A stretch of 64,000 nt of DNA from NCBI GenBank assembly GCA_021397835.1, contig JAJFZO010000049.1, positions 10,742,106-10,806,105 of the forward strand, in the 5' to 3' direction. This DNA is from Moringa oleifera. Lineage: Eukaryota > Streptophyta > Magnoliopsida > Brassicales > Moringaceae. Position numbers and translations under genes: made by a program. Numbering within the stretch: the stretch's first letter is position 1; each line of letters opens with the position of its first letter. The notes beneath the pieces are model-generated. The model was not told the origin of the DNA. It saw only the letters and a program-made list of their open reading frames with translations, and made no database searches. Of the stretch, positions 35,710 to 48,605 are shown one piece after another.

Positions 35710-38700
35710 ACAGATTTGAAGGATCCTTCTGAACACTCAAATGAAGGCTCTAAAGGGTCGAAAAAACGAGGTATCACTAATATGCCTAAGATAATTAAGA
35801 GTTGTGCTTTTGGAGTTAAGCTCACGATCGAGGTAAATGATAAAGGTCAAACAATTGGGAGGAATGGCATCCAGTTCAACAGTTACATTGGGGTGGTGGT
35901 AAGTAATACGATGCCCATAAATATTGTGAATTGGCACTCAGTAAGCATTGAAATGAAAAATAAGATTTGGGAGACGATATTGTAAGTTAAATGAAACATA
36001 ATGTAGTATTGCTTTTCAATTAGTTTATTGCTAATTAATTTGATTTGTACTAATCCACTTTTTTATAATATGTTGTAGGAGACGTATAATATTAATGTGA
36101 GCATGAAGAGGTACGTACTTCAGTCTGATGCAAACAAATGGAGAAATTTCGAGACCAATCTTACATCAAAGCACATATTCCCTCATATTGATGACTTGAA
36201 ATTTCTATCATTTCCACCTGAAGAATATAGCAGTGTCATAGATGTTGGGTGTGGTAGGAATTTGTGAACTCTCGTATAATAGAAGAGTTTCAGGTATATA
36301 TTTATAGTTAGTAAAGTTTTTGTTTATACAATTTTCTTCAAATGTTAATATGTATTGATCTTACAATAAAAAAGACAAATGGCAAAAGAGAAAAGAAAGA
36401 AGAATGTGTACAACCATCGTCTATCTAGAAAGGGATTTGTAGGGCTGGAAAGTGAACTTGTAAGTCTTTTTTTTCATTTATTATGTTTATAATTGATAAT
36501 ATATTCATTTGGTAGCATGTTTTAAAATCTAACATGTTCACTCTTTATATTAAAAAAAAAAACAAGCATTGGGTAGCGATGCTTAAATTGATCATGCCTT
36601 ATTGTAGAAGGCTTCACGATAGAATAAAAAAGGAGAATATATGAATGATGCGAGTCGATTGTGTGGGGAAAGAATTATAAGTGTAGTTCAACTTTTTCCT
36701 AGCATTTATAGTAATAAATTTCATGTTCATTGATTAATTTTATCATAACATTGTAGGATGAGTTGATGACATAAAGCACACAGGGTAAATTTACAAACTT
36801 TGGTCTAGAAGATGTACTGACGAAAGTTGTTGGTACATCTGAGCACCTCGGATACATTAGAGGTGAAGGATCTGGGGTAACTATCACATCTTATTTTGGG
36901 AAGCCCAAAAAGTTAAATGTCCCTCAAGGTATGCGATTAGATCAACAGCAATTGGCAAAGATGATGAAGTGGTTCACAGAGTATAAAGAAGTTTTGACAA
37001 ACATTGTTGCGAACAAAACTGATGATTTTCAGCAAGAAAAATCTATAATGTAATTTCGTTCGAATAAAGCTAGCAATAATATAACTGGATTATTAGAGGA
37101 AGAAGAATATCCAATACCTCAATCACCTATGCTAGTCACACCACAAGCATCTGCACCTGCACTGACACCATACGGCAACAGAGTATGTTACATATTAATC
37201 ATAGTAAATGTGATATTAACAATATTACGAACGTAACTTCTATTTTTTGGATCATTGTAGTGTGAGTCATGCCATATGTTCATCCAATCATCAGACTATA
37301 TAGTGGCAAGTGGGGTTATCTTCATGGATCATATTCCTGATCAGATGATCCACGGGCGTCCATTATTTTTTGGTGATGTTCGGGTGACAATGAATGTAAC
37401 TATTCATGGTGATGCACAGTTGCCTCGTCCAAACCCAGATGGTGGATTGATAAATGTTTTTTTTGCACTTGGTTCAGTTGTTGCTTGGCCTCGAGATTGG
37501 GTCATTGCTGGTACACATGAGGTAATGTTTTTGGTAAATATATTTTATAAAGTCAACCTATTAATGTTAGTTAAGTTTGAAAATTTTTTTCAGCTATCAA
37601 CTATAAAGCAACAAGGTAAGTTGCCAGTTAAGAAAGCACCAACATTGACAAAATCACAATCATCGCAACAATTATTTTCCGTTAGGCTACCACCAGGATT
37701 ACAAAAAATGTATAATTATGTGAATAAGGTGATGACACTTGATGAAGTAATACACATGCCTTTTACTGAAGTTCTTTACTTTTGATGGACATGTATTTGT
37801 GGCTCGAGAAGATATCATGCAATTTTATCTCATGAAAGAGCTAAGTGTCATCATTATTCAGGCTTACATTGTGTACATATATCTTTTGAATTTTTATTTG
37901 GTTATTATTGTTTGGCTACATTATATTTATATTTTTCTTACTCTTTATTATTTCAGTAAATTTTATACAGATTTAGCTACACTTGGCTTTGGGAAGTATT
38001 CTGTATTTACTGATCCATCAACATTGTCATATGGAATGTCTATAAGTATAGATACCCAAGCTCATCACCTAGCCAATAGAATGACAGATCCATGTGACGG
38101 AGGAGTAGTGATATTTCCTTATAACTTAAGATAAGTTATAATACTAGTTAACATTATTAATAGTTTTGTTCACAATATTTTTAACATTTATTTTTCATAA
38201 TATAAGCAGCACTGGCTGTTGGTGGTTGTCGAGCCTCGTAATTTTATGTACAGTATTTTTGATCCTTTGAACCATGATTCTCATCAAGAACTAGATCAAC
38301 TTTTGTCCACGTAAGTGTAAATATTTTCATTTATATTACCATGTATTTTTTCTTACTCTTAAGAATATTAATTATTTTCTATTGGCATCTCTTTTAAATT
38401 GTTCAAAGTTTTCAAAGAATCACGCAATAGGTGCATTCCTAGGAGTATTTCTTCTAAGTTATGTATATTTAAACCTATATGTGATGTTAGTTTTTATTTA
38501 TTTTGCAAAATATAACAATTAAAAATTTTTAATGCAGTGTCCACATCAGCCTTCAAATACTGAGTACGTATATTATATCATAAAATTTTTAAAAGACATC
38601 ATTGATAGACGTGATAGAAATATCCCATATACAAAAATGGTAACTTTTTGAGCATTTGCTTATGTAAATACTTAAGTAATTAATTGATGTGCTTATTAAA

Positions 38701-38829
38701 AATTTTAATTGGACTAACTTTTTTTTTTAAATATAGTTAGTGGACATAGATATTTACACCCAATCGGATATTGATGAAGTTAGAAAGGAGGTTGGACAAT
38801 TTCTTTGGAGTGCCATGTTAGAAAGTTGA
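35710..38829 (+). pseudogene. CACTA second gene: TNPA-like region plus ULP1/C48 protease domain
   Basis: Exons separated by short AT-rich introns encode a TNPA/Ptta-like region (FGVKLTIEVNDKGQ, then NGIQFNSYIGVVV, 35815-35905; YVLQSDANKWRNFETNLT, 36112-36165), a VYNHRLSRKGFVGLESEL block (36409-36462), a stretch with VTITSYFGKPKKL (36876-36914), a DUF8039-like part (GVIFMDHIPDQMIHGRPLFF, 37312-37371) and a ULP1 cysteine protease domain. In that domain the histidine (QHWLLVVVEPRN, codon 38210), aspartate (IFDPLN, codon 38261) and cysteine (QCPHQPSNTEY, codon 38538) of the triad are all present. It ends QFLWSAMLES-stop at 38827-38829. At least one stop (36772-36774) breaks the frame. ULP1-fused CACTA genes are known in plants; the role of the protease there is unclear. 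Confidence 0.85.
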
Positions 38830-39204
38830 ACTTTGAAGATTTTTGCACACATGAACATTATTGAATTTATATAGTTGAATTTTTAGGATTGTGTAATATT
38901 TTAACTAATGTATTGTACATATAGAGTTCAATTATGATATCAAATTTTTTTCTTTTGTTTTGTTTATCTCTTATTACTTTTTGGGATTAGATTATTTTGA
39001 GTGTTTTCAAACATGAAAGAAGTAATGACGATCTCTATGAGAATGGTATTGAAGTGTATAATAGAAAAATTTTGGTTGCACATTGTGAAGAATTATATTG
39101 ATGCATCTGGTTGATGTGGAAGAGATGAAAACTTTTATATCTGCAGATTTTGGATAATTTGAATATATAAATTTTGTATTTATTTCGAAATAAATACAAA
39201 AAAT
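38830..39204. other. 3' noncoding part of the CACTA element
   Basis: AT-rich sequence between the protease stop and the right subterminal array. No gene is seen. Confidence 0.6.
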
Positions 39205-39545
39205 AACTTTAATGACTTTTTAATGACACTTTTATAATAACTGTCATTAAAAACCTCCCCTTTAACGACAGTTCCAATAGAACTGTCATTAAAGAAACTG
39301 TCGTTAAAAGGGCCCCGCCTTTAATGATTGTTCTAATAGAACTATCATTAAAGGTTTTCTTTTTTTAACGACAGTTTTAATAGAACTATCATTAAAAGGG
39401 CCCTCCTTTAACGATAGTTCTGTTGGAACTATCATTAAAAGGTAATGCTTTTAATAACAGTTCAATAACTGTCATTAAAACCTCTCCCTTTTAATGACAT
39501 GAACAAAGATGATAGTTTTACAACTGTCATTAAAGCTTTTATTTG
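39205..39545. repeat. Right subterminal inverted-repeat array of the CACTA element
   Basis: About seven hairpin units of TTTAACGACAGTT...AACTGTCATTAAAG type fill 340 bp up to the terminus. Sequence and spacing match the left array in inverted sense, which ties the two ends to one element. Confidence 0.9.
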
Positions 39546-39553
39546 TTGTAGTG

Positions 39554-40323
39554 ATATTCCTCGGGGTAAAAATAGAGATGCCTCCTACGTTACTTATAAG
39601 ATGTGAAAGTATCAACGTAACTTCATAGAGCCATTTGGTCTGAATGCTACATGAAGAACATAAGCTAGATGATGGAACGAGAAGACCTAGGATGTAGAAG
39701 ATCATAACATGAGTTATTCGGCAGATTTGGATTCCTATATATTCACTCGTGTGGTACTTTATTGTACGATATATACAAGATCCATTTGTATAGATATCAT
39801 CATCTACATCCAGAAAGTCGTATGTTTTGGAAAAAGCTTGTACAGTTTGGGAAGGGGTTTTGATTGATCAAAAAGAAGAATCCACTTCAACCAATATGGC
39901 CTTAGGCACGGCCATACATAACATAGAAATCACACTTGGAAAGGGTGGACAATTAGCTAGAGTAGTAGGTGCCGTAGCGAAACTTGTTGCAAAAGAGAAA
40001 AAATTGGCCACATTAAAATTACCTTATGGAGAGTTCCGTTTGATATCCAAAAACTGCTCAGCAACAGCCGGACAAGTGGCAAATGTTAGGGTGAACCAGA
40101 GAAGTTTGGGTAGAGCCGGATCTAAATGTTGGCTAGGTAAGCGTTGTGTAGTAAAAGAAGTAGTTATGAACCCTATAGACCATCCCGATGGAGGTGGTGA
40201 AGGGAGGGCTCTAATTGGTAGAAAAAACCCGCAACTCGTTGGGATTATCCTGCACTTGGAAAAAGAAGTAGAAATAAGAATAAATATAGCGATAATTTGA
40301 TTCTTCATCGCCGTAGTAAATAG
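39554..40323 (+). pseudogene. rpl2: Right part of rpl2 intron and rpl2 exon 2
   Basis: The intron resumes at about 39554 with ATTCCTCGGGG and runs to 39890. Exon 2 (39891-40323) reads [34 protein letters not shown], then [16 protein letters not shown]; the conserved HPHGGG histidine of uL2 has become aspartate (HPDGGG). A one-base loss in the A-run near 40226 shifts the last 30 codons off the natural frame, which ends at the TAG at 40321-40323. Confidence 0.95.
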
Positions 40324-40378
40324 GAGAGAAAATATAATTTCTTTCTTCGTCTTTAAAATAAATAGAAGTTAATTAACT

Positions 40379-40466
40379 ATGACACATTTACTAAAAAAAA
40401 ATCCTTTGTAACAAATCATTTATTAAGAAAAATTGATAAGCTTAATACAAAAGCGGAAATATTAGT
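40379..40466 (+). pseudogene. rps19: rps19 5' stub at the IR/LSC border
   Basis: The start (M-T-H-L-L-K-K-N-P, then after a one-base loss NHLLRKIDKLNTKAE) is that of plastid 30S protein uS19. Only about 28 codons are present; the sequence then changes directly into the trnH spacer. This is the usual truncated rps19 left at the IRA/LSC border of many eudicot plastomes, so the truncation was probably present in the donor. Confidence 0.85.
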
Positions 40467-40493
40467 TATTATAATTAGTTAATAGTTATTATG

Positions 40494-40568
40494 GGCAAAC
40501 GACGGGAATTGAACCCACACATGGTGGATTCACAATCCACTTCCTTGATCAACTTAGCTACATTCGCC
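40494..40568 (-). tRNA. trnH-GUG: Plastid-type trnH-GUG copy
   Basis: A 75-nt minus-strand match to plastid tRNA-His, with GUG in the anticodon loop (GATTGTGAATCC) and acceptor ends close to normal. A handful of C->T and G->A changes weaken the acceptor and D stems. Between rps19 stub and psbA, as in eudicot plastomes. Confidence 0.92.
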
Positions 40569-40963
40569 CCTACTACTTTACCACTACTCTTTTTTTATTT
40601 AGAAAATTACTTTACAAAACAAATGAAATAAAAAATGAAAAAAAACTGTAATTTCTATACAAGAACAAGTAGACAATTCCAACCTTTTTTTTATGTATGT
40701 TAAATAATAACTTCACAAAAGATTAGTAAAAACATTTTTCTAAAAAAATAGTAGATAACGAAAGTATAATACTAAGAAAAAAAACTCATAAATTTTTTTC
40801 TTATTTAATATTTAATATTGAAGTTAGAAAAACTTTATATTATATAAAAAAACTACTAAATAACTAAATAAATGAGCAATACCAACCTTCTTGATAAAAG
40901 AAAAAGTTGATTATTGCTCATTTATTTTCAAAAATAGGTCTTTACTAAGACCAAACCAAAGTC
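40569..40963. other. trnH-psbA spacer copy
   Basis: AT-rich spacer of about 395 bp with many A- and T-runs. Its right part holds the psbA 3' stem-loop. No rps19 copy lies here, unlike in most monocots. Confidence 0.8.
40866..40927 (-). terminator. psbA 3' UTR stem-loop
   Basis: A perfect 15-bp inverted repeat, AAATAAATGAGCAAT at 40866-40880 and ATTGCTCATTTATTT at 40913-40927, forms a hairpin just past the psbA stop. In plastids such hairpins set and protect the psbA mRNA 3' end. Confidence 0.85.
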
Positions 40964-42026
<1,063 letters not shown>

Positions 42027-42112
42027 CGTAAAATCTTGGTTTATTTAATCATCAGGGACTTTCAAGCACATAAATTCTCTAGAAATAGAAATATGAGAGC
42101 TTGTTATTCAAC

Positions 42113-42141
42113 AGTATAACATGACTTATATACCATGTCGA
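42113..42141 (-). promoter_or_regulatory. Remnant psbA promoter
   Basis: On the minus strand TCGACA (plastid TTGACA with one change) at 42136-42141 and TATACT at 42113-42118 are spaced by 17 bp, with the TATA-like element between them that is typical of psbA. It is a plastid bacterial-type promoter, with no expected activity in the nucleus. Confidence 0.8.
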
Positions 42142-42298
42142 CCAAGGTCAAATATATATCTATGATCTTATCTATCTAGATTCATCAGAATCTTTTTTAT
42201 GAATGAATGAAGTGAGTTACAAAACAAAATTGGAATGCAAATCTATATCTATACATTATATATATGAATATCATTTTGATAAGATAATAATAATGTAA
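42142..42298. other. psbA-trnK spacer copy
   Basis: Short AT-rich plastid spacer with nothing else visible. Confidence 0.7.
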
Positions 42299-44900
42299 TG
42301 GGTTGCCCGGGATTCAAACTCGGAACTAGTCGGGTCAAGTAGATAATTTATTTGTTAAAATGAGACAAAACAGGTATAGGTAAAGGTAACAAAATCCATA
42401 CTCAAACCATGCTTGCATTTTTCATTGCACACAGCTTTCTCTATGTATACATAGAAAACTCAGTTTCTTCCCTAAATGAAATTCGAATTGAATACTTAGT
42501 TAATCAACCTTATTCTTTTTTTCTTATTCTTACTATATGGACATTTAATAACAGTAATAGAAATGAATGCATTTTTTTGTTATCTCTTCATCATTTATGA
42601 AAAATTTTCATTTGCACTACACGATCCCATAACTAAATCATTCATGATTGATCAAATTATTGATACAAATAATATCTAAATACCAAATATGCCCTTTATA
42701 TAACCTTTGCGAAGCAGAATAAGCTCTTGGAAAGATAAAAGAAAGAACTTATTCTTCCTTCGTAAAGAATTCTTCCAAAAAGTCTGAACCTAACCTTTTC
42801 AAAAAAGGGTGTATAGTGCTTTTGTGTTTACGAGCCAAAGTTTTAACACAAGAAAGTCAAAGTATATATTTTATTCGATACAAATTCTTTTTTTGGAGGA
42901 TCCGCTATGATAATGAGAAAGATTTCTGCATATACGCATAAATCGATCTATAATATCAGAATATGATGAATCGGCCCAGGTCAGCTCACTAATGGGATGC
43001 CTTAATGTATTACAAAATCTCACTTTAGCCAATGATCCAATCATAGGAATAATTGGAATTTTGTATCGAATTTCTTTATAGCATTATTTATTATAAATGA
43101 GTTTTCTAGCATTTGGCTCCATACCACTAACGGATTAAATTGTAAACTTGAAAAATAGCCTAGAAAGTCTAGATAATCGTTGGATAATTAGTTTGTATAG
43201 ACCCTTCATGATTGAGACTGCACTTAAAAATGACATTGCCATAAATTGACAAAGTAATATTTCCATTTATTCATCAGAAGAGGCGTATCCTTTGAAGGAA
43301 AAATGGATTTTCCTTGATATCTAACATAATGCATGAAAGGATCCTTGAACAAGCATAAGATGTCTTGAAAACCATTAACAAAGGTTTTTATAAGATGTGT
43401 TTTTATAAGATGTTTTATTTTTCCATAGAAAAAAATTCGCTCAAGAAGGACTCCAGGATATGTTGATCGTAAATGAGAAGATTAGTTGTGGAGATAAAAT
43501 AAGATGGATTTGTATTGACATACATGAGAATTATATAAGAACAAGAAAAATCTTGGATTAAAAAAAGATTTCTTTGGGGTAATAAGACTCTTCCAATTAC
43601 AATACTTGTAAAGACAGAACTGTAATAAATGGAAAGAAGAGGCATCTTTTACCTAAAAATGAAGGGGTTAAACCAACATTTCCAGATGGATGGGATAAGG
43701 TGTTAGTACATCTAATATATAATTTAAATGTGAAAATTTGTCCTCTAAAAAGGGAAATATTGGATGAATTGATTATAAATTATGAGATTTTGCTGATTCT
43801 TTTCCTTCTAAGGTAGATACTAATCTTAAGGAAAATAAAATTTTCGCAATCACTGTAAATATCGCTGATATCATTTGATAATAAAAATTATTGCTATGAC
43901 CAAAAAATAGATTTTGCTTAAAATTATTAGTGAAAATAATCAAATGATTCTGTTGATACATTCGAAAAATTAAACGTTTCACAATTACTAAACTAGATTT
44001 ATTGTCATAACTCAAATTTTTCAACAAAACAGATCTATTTATATTTAAACTATGATCATGAGCAAGTGCATAAATATACTCTCGAAAAATAAGTGGGTAT
44101 GGACGCCATGTTGTCGAGATCTATCTAACTCTAAATATACTTGAAATTCCTCCATTTCAACTGAAATTCGATTTGAACAGGTGTTTATTAGGTTATCAAA
44201 TGATACATAATATGATAGAGTTGAAACAAGATATTATAGTAAGAAAGGAATAAATACCTCAAAAATAGGTAAGCTCATCAATGGATTCTCTACCCTCTTT
44301 TTTCCATCTAATTGATTTATGTTGCTTATTTGGAAGATGATTAGAAATCCTTTATTTTTTCAACCCAATTGCTCTTTTGATTTTGAAAATATATATTTTT
44401 CTTTATCAATATACTGCTTCTTCTACATATTCATCTCTAACCCATAATAGGGAAAAACTAATAGTTAGACTCATTAGAAAAATTGATAATCCACTCATGA
44501 GAAAAGTCCTTCCTGCATTAGGCACTAATATATTTTTAACATTTAATTAGATTGGATAATCATTCAACTTATGAACAGAAGCTTGTTGCTTTTTGTTTCC
44601 CTCTAATTGGGGTCATATAGCTTTATCCATTTATTCACCTGACCCAACTTTGAATTCAATTCATTTTGTTCCGTGTTGAGAATTCAAACACAGGTTTATA
44701 TCGATCTGGAAAGAAAGAAATATGTTATTCGAATTCTCCATTGATATGGCAAGCTATTTTTTCCATTCATTCCTTTCAGGATCAGTCGTGGTCTTACAAA
44801 CTCTATTGCTGGTATGGACAAATCCTTTTCTTCATACAAATATGTAAAAGATGCTAGTTGCACAGAAAAGCTGAGTACTCTACTGTTGAGTTAGTAACAT
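42299..44900 (-). pseudogene. trnK-UUU: trnK-UUU with intron containing matK
   Basis: The 3' exon is at 42299-42333 and the 5' exon at about 44864-44900, both on the minus strand and both mutated (the 5' exon acceptor end GGGTTGC is now ATGTTAC). The 2.5-kb group II intron between them holds matK. The layout and size are those of the plastid gene. Confidence 0.9.
42638..44155 (-). pseudogene. matK: Plastid matK (intron maturase), decayed copy
   Basis: In plastids MatK is a maturase that helps splice group II introns. The copy is about full length (1,518 nt), from [16 protein letters not shown] at 44155 to a stop at 42638-42640 after the LVN-like end. Frames are broken in many places; one longer open piece is 43773-44027 ([21 protein letters not shown]). 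The C-terminal domain X is recognisable only across frames (42720-43080). Confidence 0.92.
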
Positions 44901-45749
44901 GAGAAAAATAATTAAAATGTGCAGATACAATCGGAATACAAAAAAAAAAAAAAAGAGATTCAATTTCACGACGTAATCAAAACCAAAACATTAAACTAGC
45001 AAGAAATCTAAAAAATTTAAACTGAAATTTTTTAATTGATTATGAACATAAAAGTAAATGAACGGAGTAAATAGTAAATAAAAATACGAGAAATTCTCAG
45101 ATAAACACATAGATAAAGTAATAAAAATTTATAGACTACCTCTTTTTCTTATATTATTTATCCATTTTTTCACTATCAATAAACAAAAAGACTTCTTATA
45201 TCACACTAAAACAATTTCTTATATCACAAAAAAGTAAAAGAACCTATGATTTGAATGAAGTGAAGTAAAAGACCAAACCTATGGATCGGGGATAAATAGA
45301 TCTATTTCTCTATGATCGCATTATATTTGTTCGATACACTCTTGTCAATATGATTATGAATATTGAATATGAAAAAAAGAATATAAAAAAATATAAAATA
45401 TATAATATATAATAAAAAACACAAGCTTAATCCCTTGTTTCTTAGTTGTTAATGGATTTACAATGAAAGAAATCACCCTAGTAAGGGTAATGTAAAAAAA
45501 ATTGATATTTTTTAACTAATTTCTTCATTTATTTTTTTATGTATTTTATACCAAAAAAATTATATCGATAAAATCAATTTTCATAAAATAAAATTTTCTC
45601 ATTATAGAACACGATATTCTTCAGTAGGAATACTAAATTAGGAAAAATAAATAGGTATGAATAGAGGAAAATAGGGGGAAAGAGTAGATAATTTTTTATG
45701 CAAAGCTATATATGAGCCATCCACACCCTTTTTTTTTTCCTATTTCATT
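44901..45749. other. trnK-rps16 spacer copy
   Basis: AT-rich noncoding plastid spacer with A-runs at 44940-44955 and no recognised gene. Confidence 0.7.
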
Positions 45750-46905
45750 AATTTAATTTTGTTTGATTAACACTAAATTTTGTAAAAACCCCTATTTCTT
45801 TGAAATATCATGAACAGTTCCTATAGGTTGAGCGCCTTTTTTAAGGAAACATAAAATAGCAGGCACATTTAAATAGGTTTGATTATTTATTGGATCATAA
45901 AAACCCACTTTTTGAAGATCCCTTCCTTCTTTTTGGGATCGAATATTAATTGCAACAATTCGATAAACAACTCATTGGGATAGATGTAAATGAATACTAC
46001 CTTTAGAAATGTATAAGAAGGTTTCTCCTTATACGGCTTGAGAAAAAAATGATTATGATTAGAAATGAGTTTCAGTCTATGTATAAAATTAGAATGTCAA
46101 ATAGATTCATAAAAGACCAAATCAATTAGGCATTTCAGACCTAAATCCTTTTTTCTTCTTTCCTTTTTGGAAAAAGAGGAAAAAAAGCATTCTTCATTGT
46201 GATCTAGTTGAGTAGTCTCTAACCCCCTTCTTCATAGGTCAACAACCCTTAAGCATTTCATTTATTGAGTAGTCTCTAACCCCCTTTTTATTTGTCTTCT
46301 TTAGAATCGATTTTGATTCTTCATTGTGATCTAGTTGTTGAGACAATTGAAAACAAAATGGTATTCCCTTGTTCCGCGATCCTTTATCCTTGCGTTGAAT
46401 CATTGGGTTTAATTTGATAATTTTTAATTATTTTAAAAATGGTAGCAATAAGCCCTTTTTTATTTATGATTTCTTTCTATCAAAAAATCATATGAACGCT
46501 TGATTCACACATCATACACTTTAGATCAAAAGAGTTTTCGCAATTTCAACATATTTTCCTTGTGGATTTGAAAATTTGCTTGAAATTGATCCCTTCAATT
46601 TCTACATCGAAAAAAATATACTTATGAAGTTGTTCTAACTTATTGATTGGTACTAACCCTAGATACTTACCCCTTGAGAAAGGAATAAATACTTTCTCTT
46701 AGAGCTCCATCTTGTACCATGTTTTACATTAGAACCCAAGAATAACTAGGGTTCTAGTAAAATAGAACAAAGAATGTCGAGCCAAGAGCACCTTTATTCT
46801 GGTATAAAGTTAAGTGGTGGATGTAAAAATCCACAGCAGAGCATGCCTTTCAATTCAAGTCACACGTTGCTTTCTACCACATCATTTCAAACGAATTTTT
46901 ACCAT
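45750..46905 (-). pseudogene. rps16: Plastid rps16 with intron, decayed copy
   Basis: In plastids rps16 encodes 30S protein bS16. The 40-nt exon 1 is at 46866-46905 (MVK start). Exon 2 is at about 45750-45973, with [20 protein letters not shown] and [19 protein letters not shown] readable, then a stop (TAG) in place of alanine after DISKK. The intron of about 890 bp is normal. The short phrase GAGTAGTCTCTAACCCCC occurs twice in it (46213 and 46267). Confidence 0.93.
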
Positions 46906-47373
46906 AACATTCCTCTAGTTTGGAACTAGTATGTAATTGATTAAGTTATGCAATCAAGAGTAGTCATTGTTTGATCAGTACATAGTAATCTATACTTTTT
47001 CCCTCTATTTGTACATGAAATATGAACGGGACGAAGAATTTATGAAGAAATAGTCTTAGTAAGAATTCAAGTAAATTCCATATTTTATTGTATAAATGCA
47101 ATGCCTATTTCATTGTATGAATGAAAAATACAAATTTATATCAATAAATAGATTTAACTATTTATTTAATAATATATATATTTTTGAATTCCAACTCTTA
47201 TAACCTATGCTTCCATCTTAACCGGATCACAAGTAGATGTTATATGAACTCGATTCAAGTGGTGAAAAAGAAATCTTTTTTTCCCCCTGAATCCTAAAAA
47301 TTAGAAACAAGAATCACATTCTTTCCAATATTTTACTCTTAAATAGAAGGTCGTTCAAAAAGAATAATATCTT
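46906..47373. other. rps16-trnQ spacer copy
   Basis: AT-rich plastid spacer with nothing else recognised. Confidence 0.7.
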
Positions 47374-47445
47374 CTGGGACAGAAGGACTCGAACCTCTGA
47401 ATAGCGGGACCAAAACCCGTTGCCTTACCGCTTGGCTACGTCCCA
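47374..47445 (-). tRNA. trnQ-UUG: Plastid-type trnQ-UUG copy
   Basis: A 72-nt minus-strand match to plastid tRNA-Gln(UUG); anticodon loop GTTTTGGT and most stems are intact. Only a few C->T and G->A changes are seen. Confidence 0.94.
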
Positions 47446-47789
47446 TTTAGATTTCTATTCAACACTAACAAAGACTAATATTATTAGTGGTTGTTTGTCA
47501 ATTCCAGCCCAAATATCTATGAAATAGATTAGATTGGTGTTAGGATTTTGACACGTGTAGATATAAAATGAAATCGAATTTATTAATCATTACATATAAT
47601 TCAATTAAGATATTGTATGAAAGTATAATTTATTCTATTCTCTTATGAGAATGGAAGGATTTTTGATTGGGTAAGTTCAAAGAAGTATTTTCACTCTACC
47701 GTACTTTCCTTTCTTCATTTGGACCTTATATCAATAACATATTAATAACTCAATCAAAATCAAATTATCTACAAGAACAAAATATTATT
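47446..47789. other. trnQ-psbK spacer copy
   Basis: Noncoding plastid spacer. An open frame from 47667 runs in frame into psbK but is not a separate gene. Confidence 0.7.
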
Positions 47790-47975
47790 ATGCTTAATAT
47801 ATTTAAATTGATATGTACCTGTTTTAATTCTACCCTTTTTTCTAATAGTTTTTTATTCATTAAATTGCCTGAGGCCTACGCTTTTCTGAATCCAATCATA
47901 GACGTTATGCCAGTAATACCTGTTCTTTTTTTTCTCTTAGCCTTTGCTTGAGAAGCTACTGTAAGTTTTCGATGC
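47790..47975 (+). pseudogene. psbK: Plastid psbK, decayed copy
   Basis: In plastids PsbK is a small single-span subunit of photosystem II. It reads [20 protein letters not shown] and then [20 protein letters not shown], ending FLLAFA where TGG has become a TGA stop at 47949-47951. The natural stop after SFR has changed from TGA to TGC. The length (186 nt) is unchanged. Confidence 0.93.
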
Positions 47976-48407
47976 GATCCTTAATACTGTCTTAGAAAAA
48001 TTCATAATTTATTCGAGAGAAAAAAATTTAACAATTGAGAAGATCAAATAAGTCTTACAGTATGAACGAACCCCTAATTGAAACATTGAAATTTTTGGGT
48101 AGAAGTGATAAATCTGGATCATCCTATTTCCTCATTTTGAATCCCTTTTTTCACTAAAAGAACCATTAGAGTCCACCATAACAAAATACCTAATTGTGGG
48201 TATGAAAAAAATTTTGTAATAGGAAAGATTCAACTCTTATCTTCTTATAAATGAATTCACAAAAAATCAAATCTTTTCTATTTAATTTAATTTATAGAAA
48301 TTATCAAAATCGTTACATTTCTTGGTGTCAAAATAAATAGGACATGTGGTATAAAAATAAAGAATATATTCTCTTTTTTTTTCGTAAATAAAGATAAGAT
48401 ATTGGAG
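47976..48407. other. psbK-psbI spacer copy
   Basis: AT-rich plastid spacer with nothing else recognised. Confidence 0.7.
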
Positions 48408-48515
48408 ATGTGTAAAAAACTCTTTGTTTACACCGTAGTGATATTCTTTAGTTCTCTCTTCATCCTCAGATTCCTATCTAACAATCCATGACATAATCCC
48501 AGACTTGAAGAATAA
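48408..48515 (+). pseudogene. psbI: Plastid psbI, decayed copy
   Basis: In plastids PsbI is a 36-residue subunit of photosystem II. The copy is 108 nt against 111, with a 3-nt loss near the start. It reads KKLFVYTVVIFFSSLFILRF-like sequence, then a GGA-to-TGA stop at 48486-48488, and ends at the natural TAA. It is too short to appear in usual ORF searches. Confidence 0.9.
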
Positions 48516-48605
48516 AAAATCAAGGCTTTTCTTGCTTGATTTTTATAAATATTATAATATTACTAGGATTTTATCTATTCCAATTTCACATCATCAAAAA
48601 AGAAA

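Larger units (their letters stand above)
26150..39553 (+). mobile_element. CACTA (En/Spm-type) DNA transposon in the rpl2 intron copy
   Basis: The 13.4-kb insert splits the rpl2 intron; the intron sequence left of 26150 joins smoothly to that right of 39553. The right terminus read inward is CACTACAACAAAT. The left terminus is a mutated version, CTACTACAAAAAT. ATTC occurs on both flanks, fitting a 3-4 bp target duplication, though the exact edges are blurred. Inside are subterminal repeat arrays, a TNP2 transposase, a TNPA-like/ULP1 gene and captured host sequence. Stops in both genes make it non-autonomous today. Confidence 0.92.

Noticed and set aside
26150..39553. LTR retrotransposon as an explanation for the large insert
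   Set aside because: No long terminal repeats, gag or reverse transcriptase; instead CACTA ends, TNP2 and ULP1 domains.
40024..40308. Minus-strand frame over rpl2 exon 2
   Set aside because: It is a shadow of the uL2 coding sequence.
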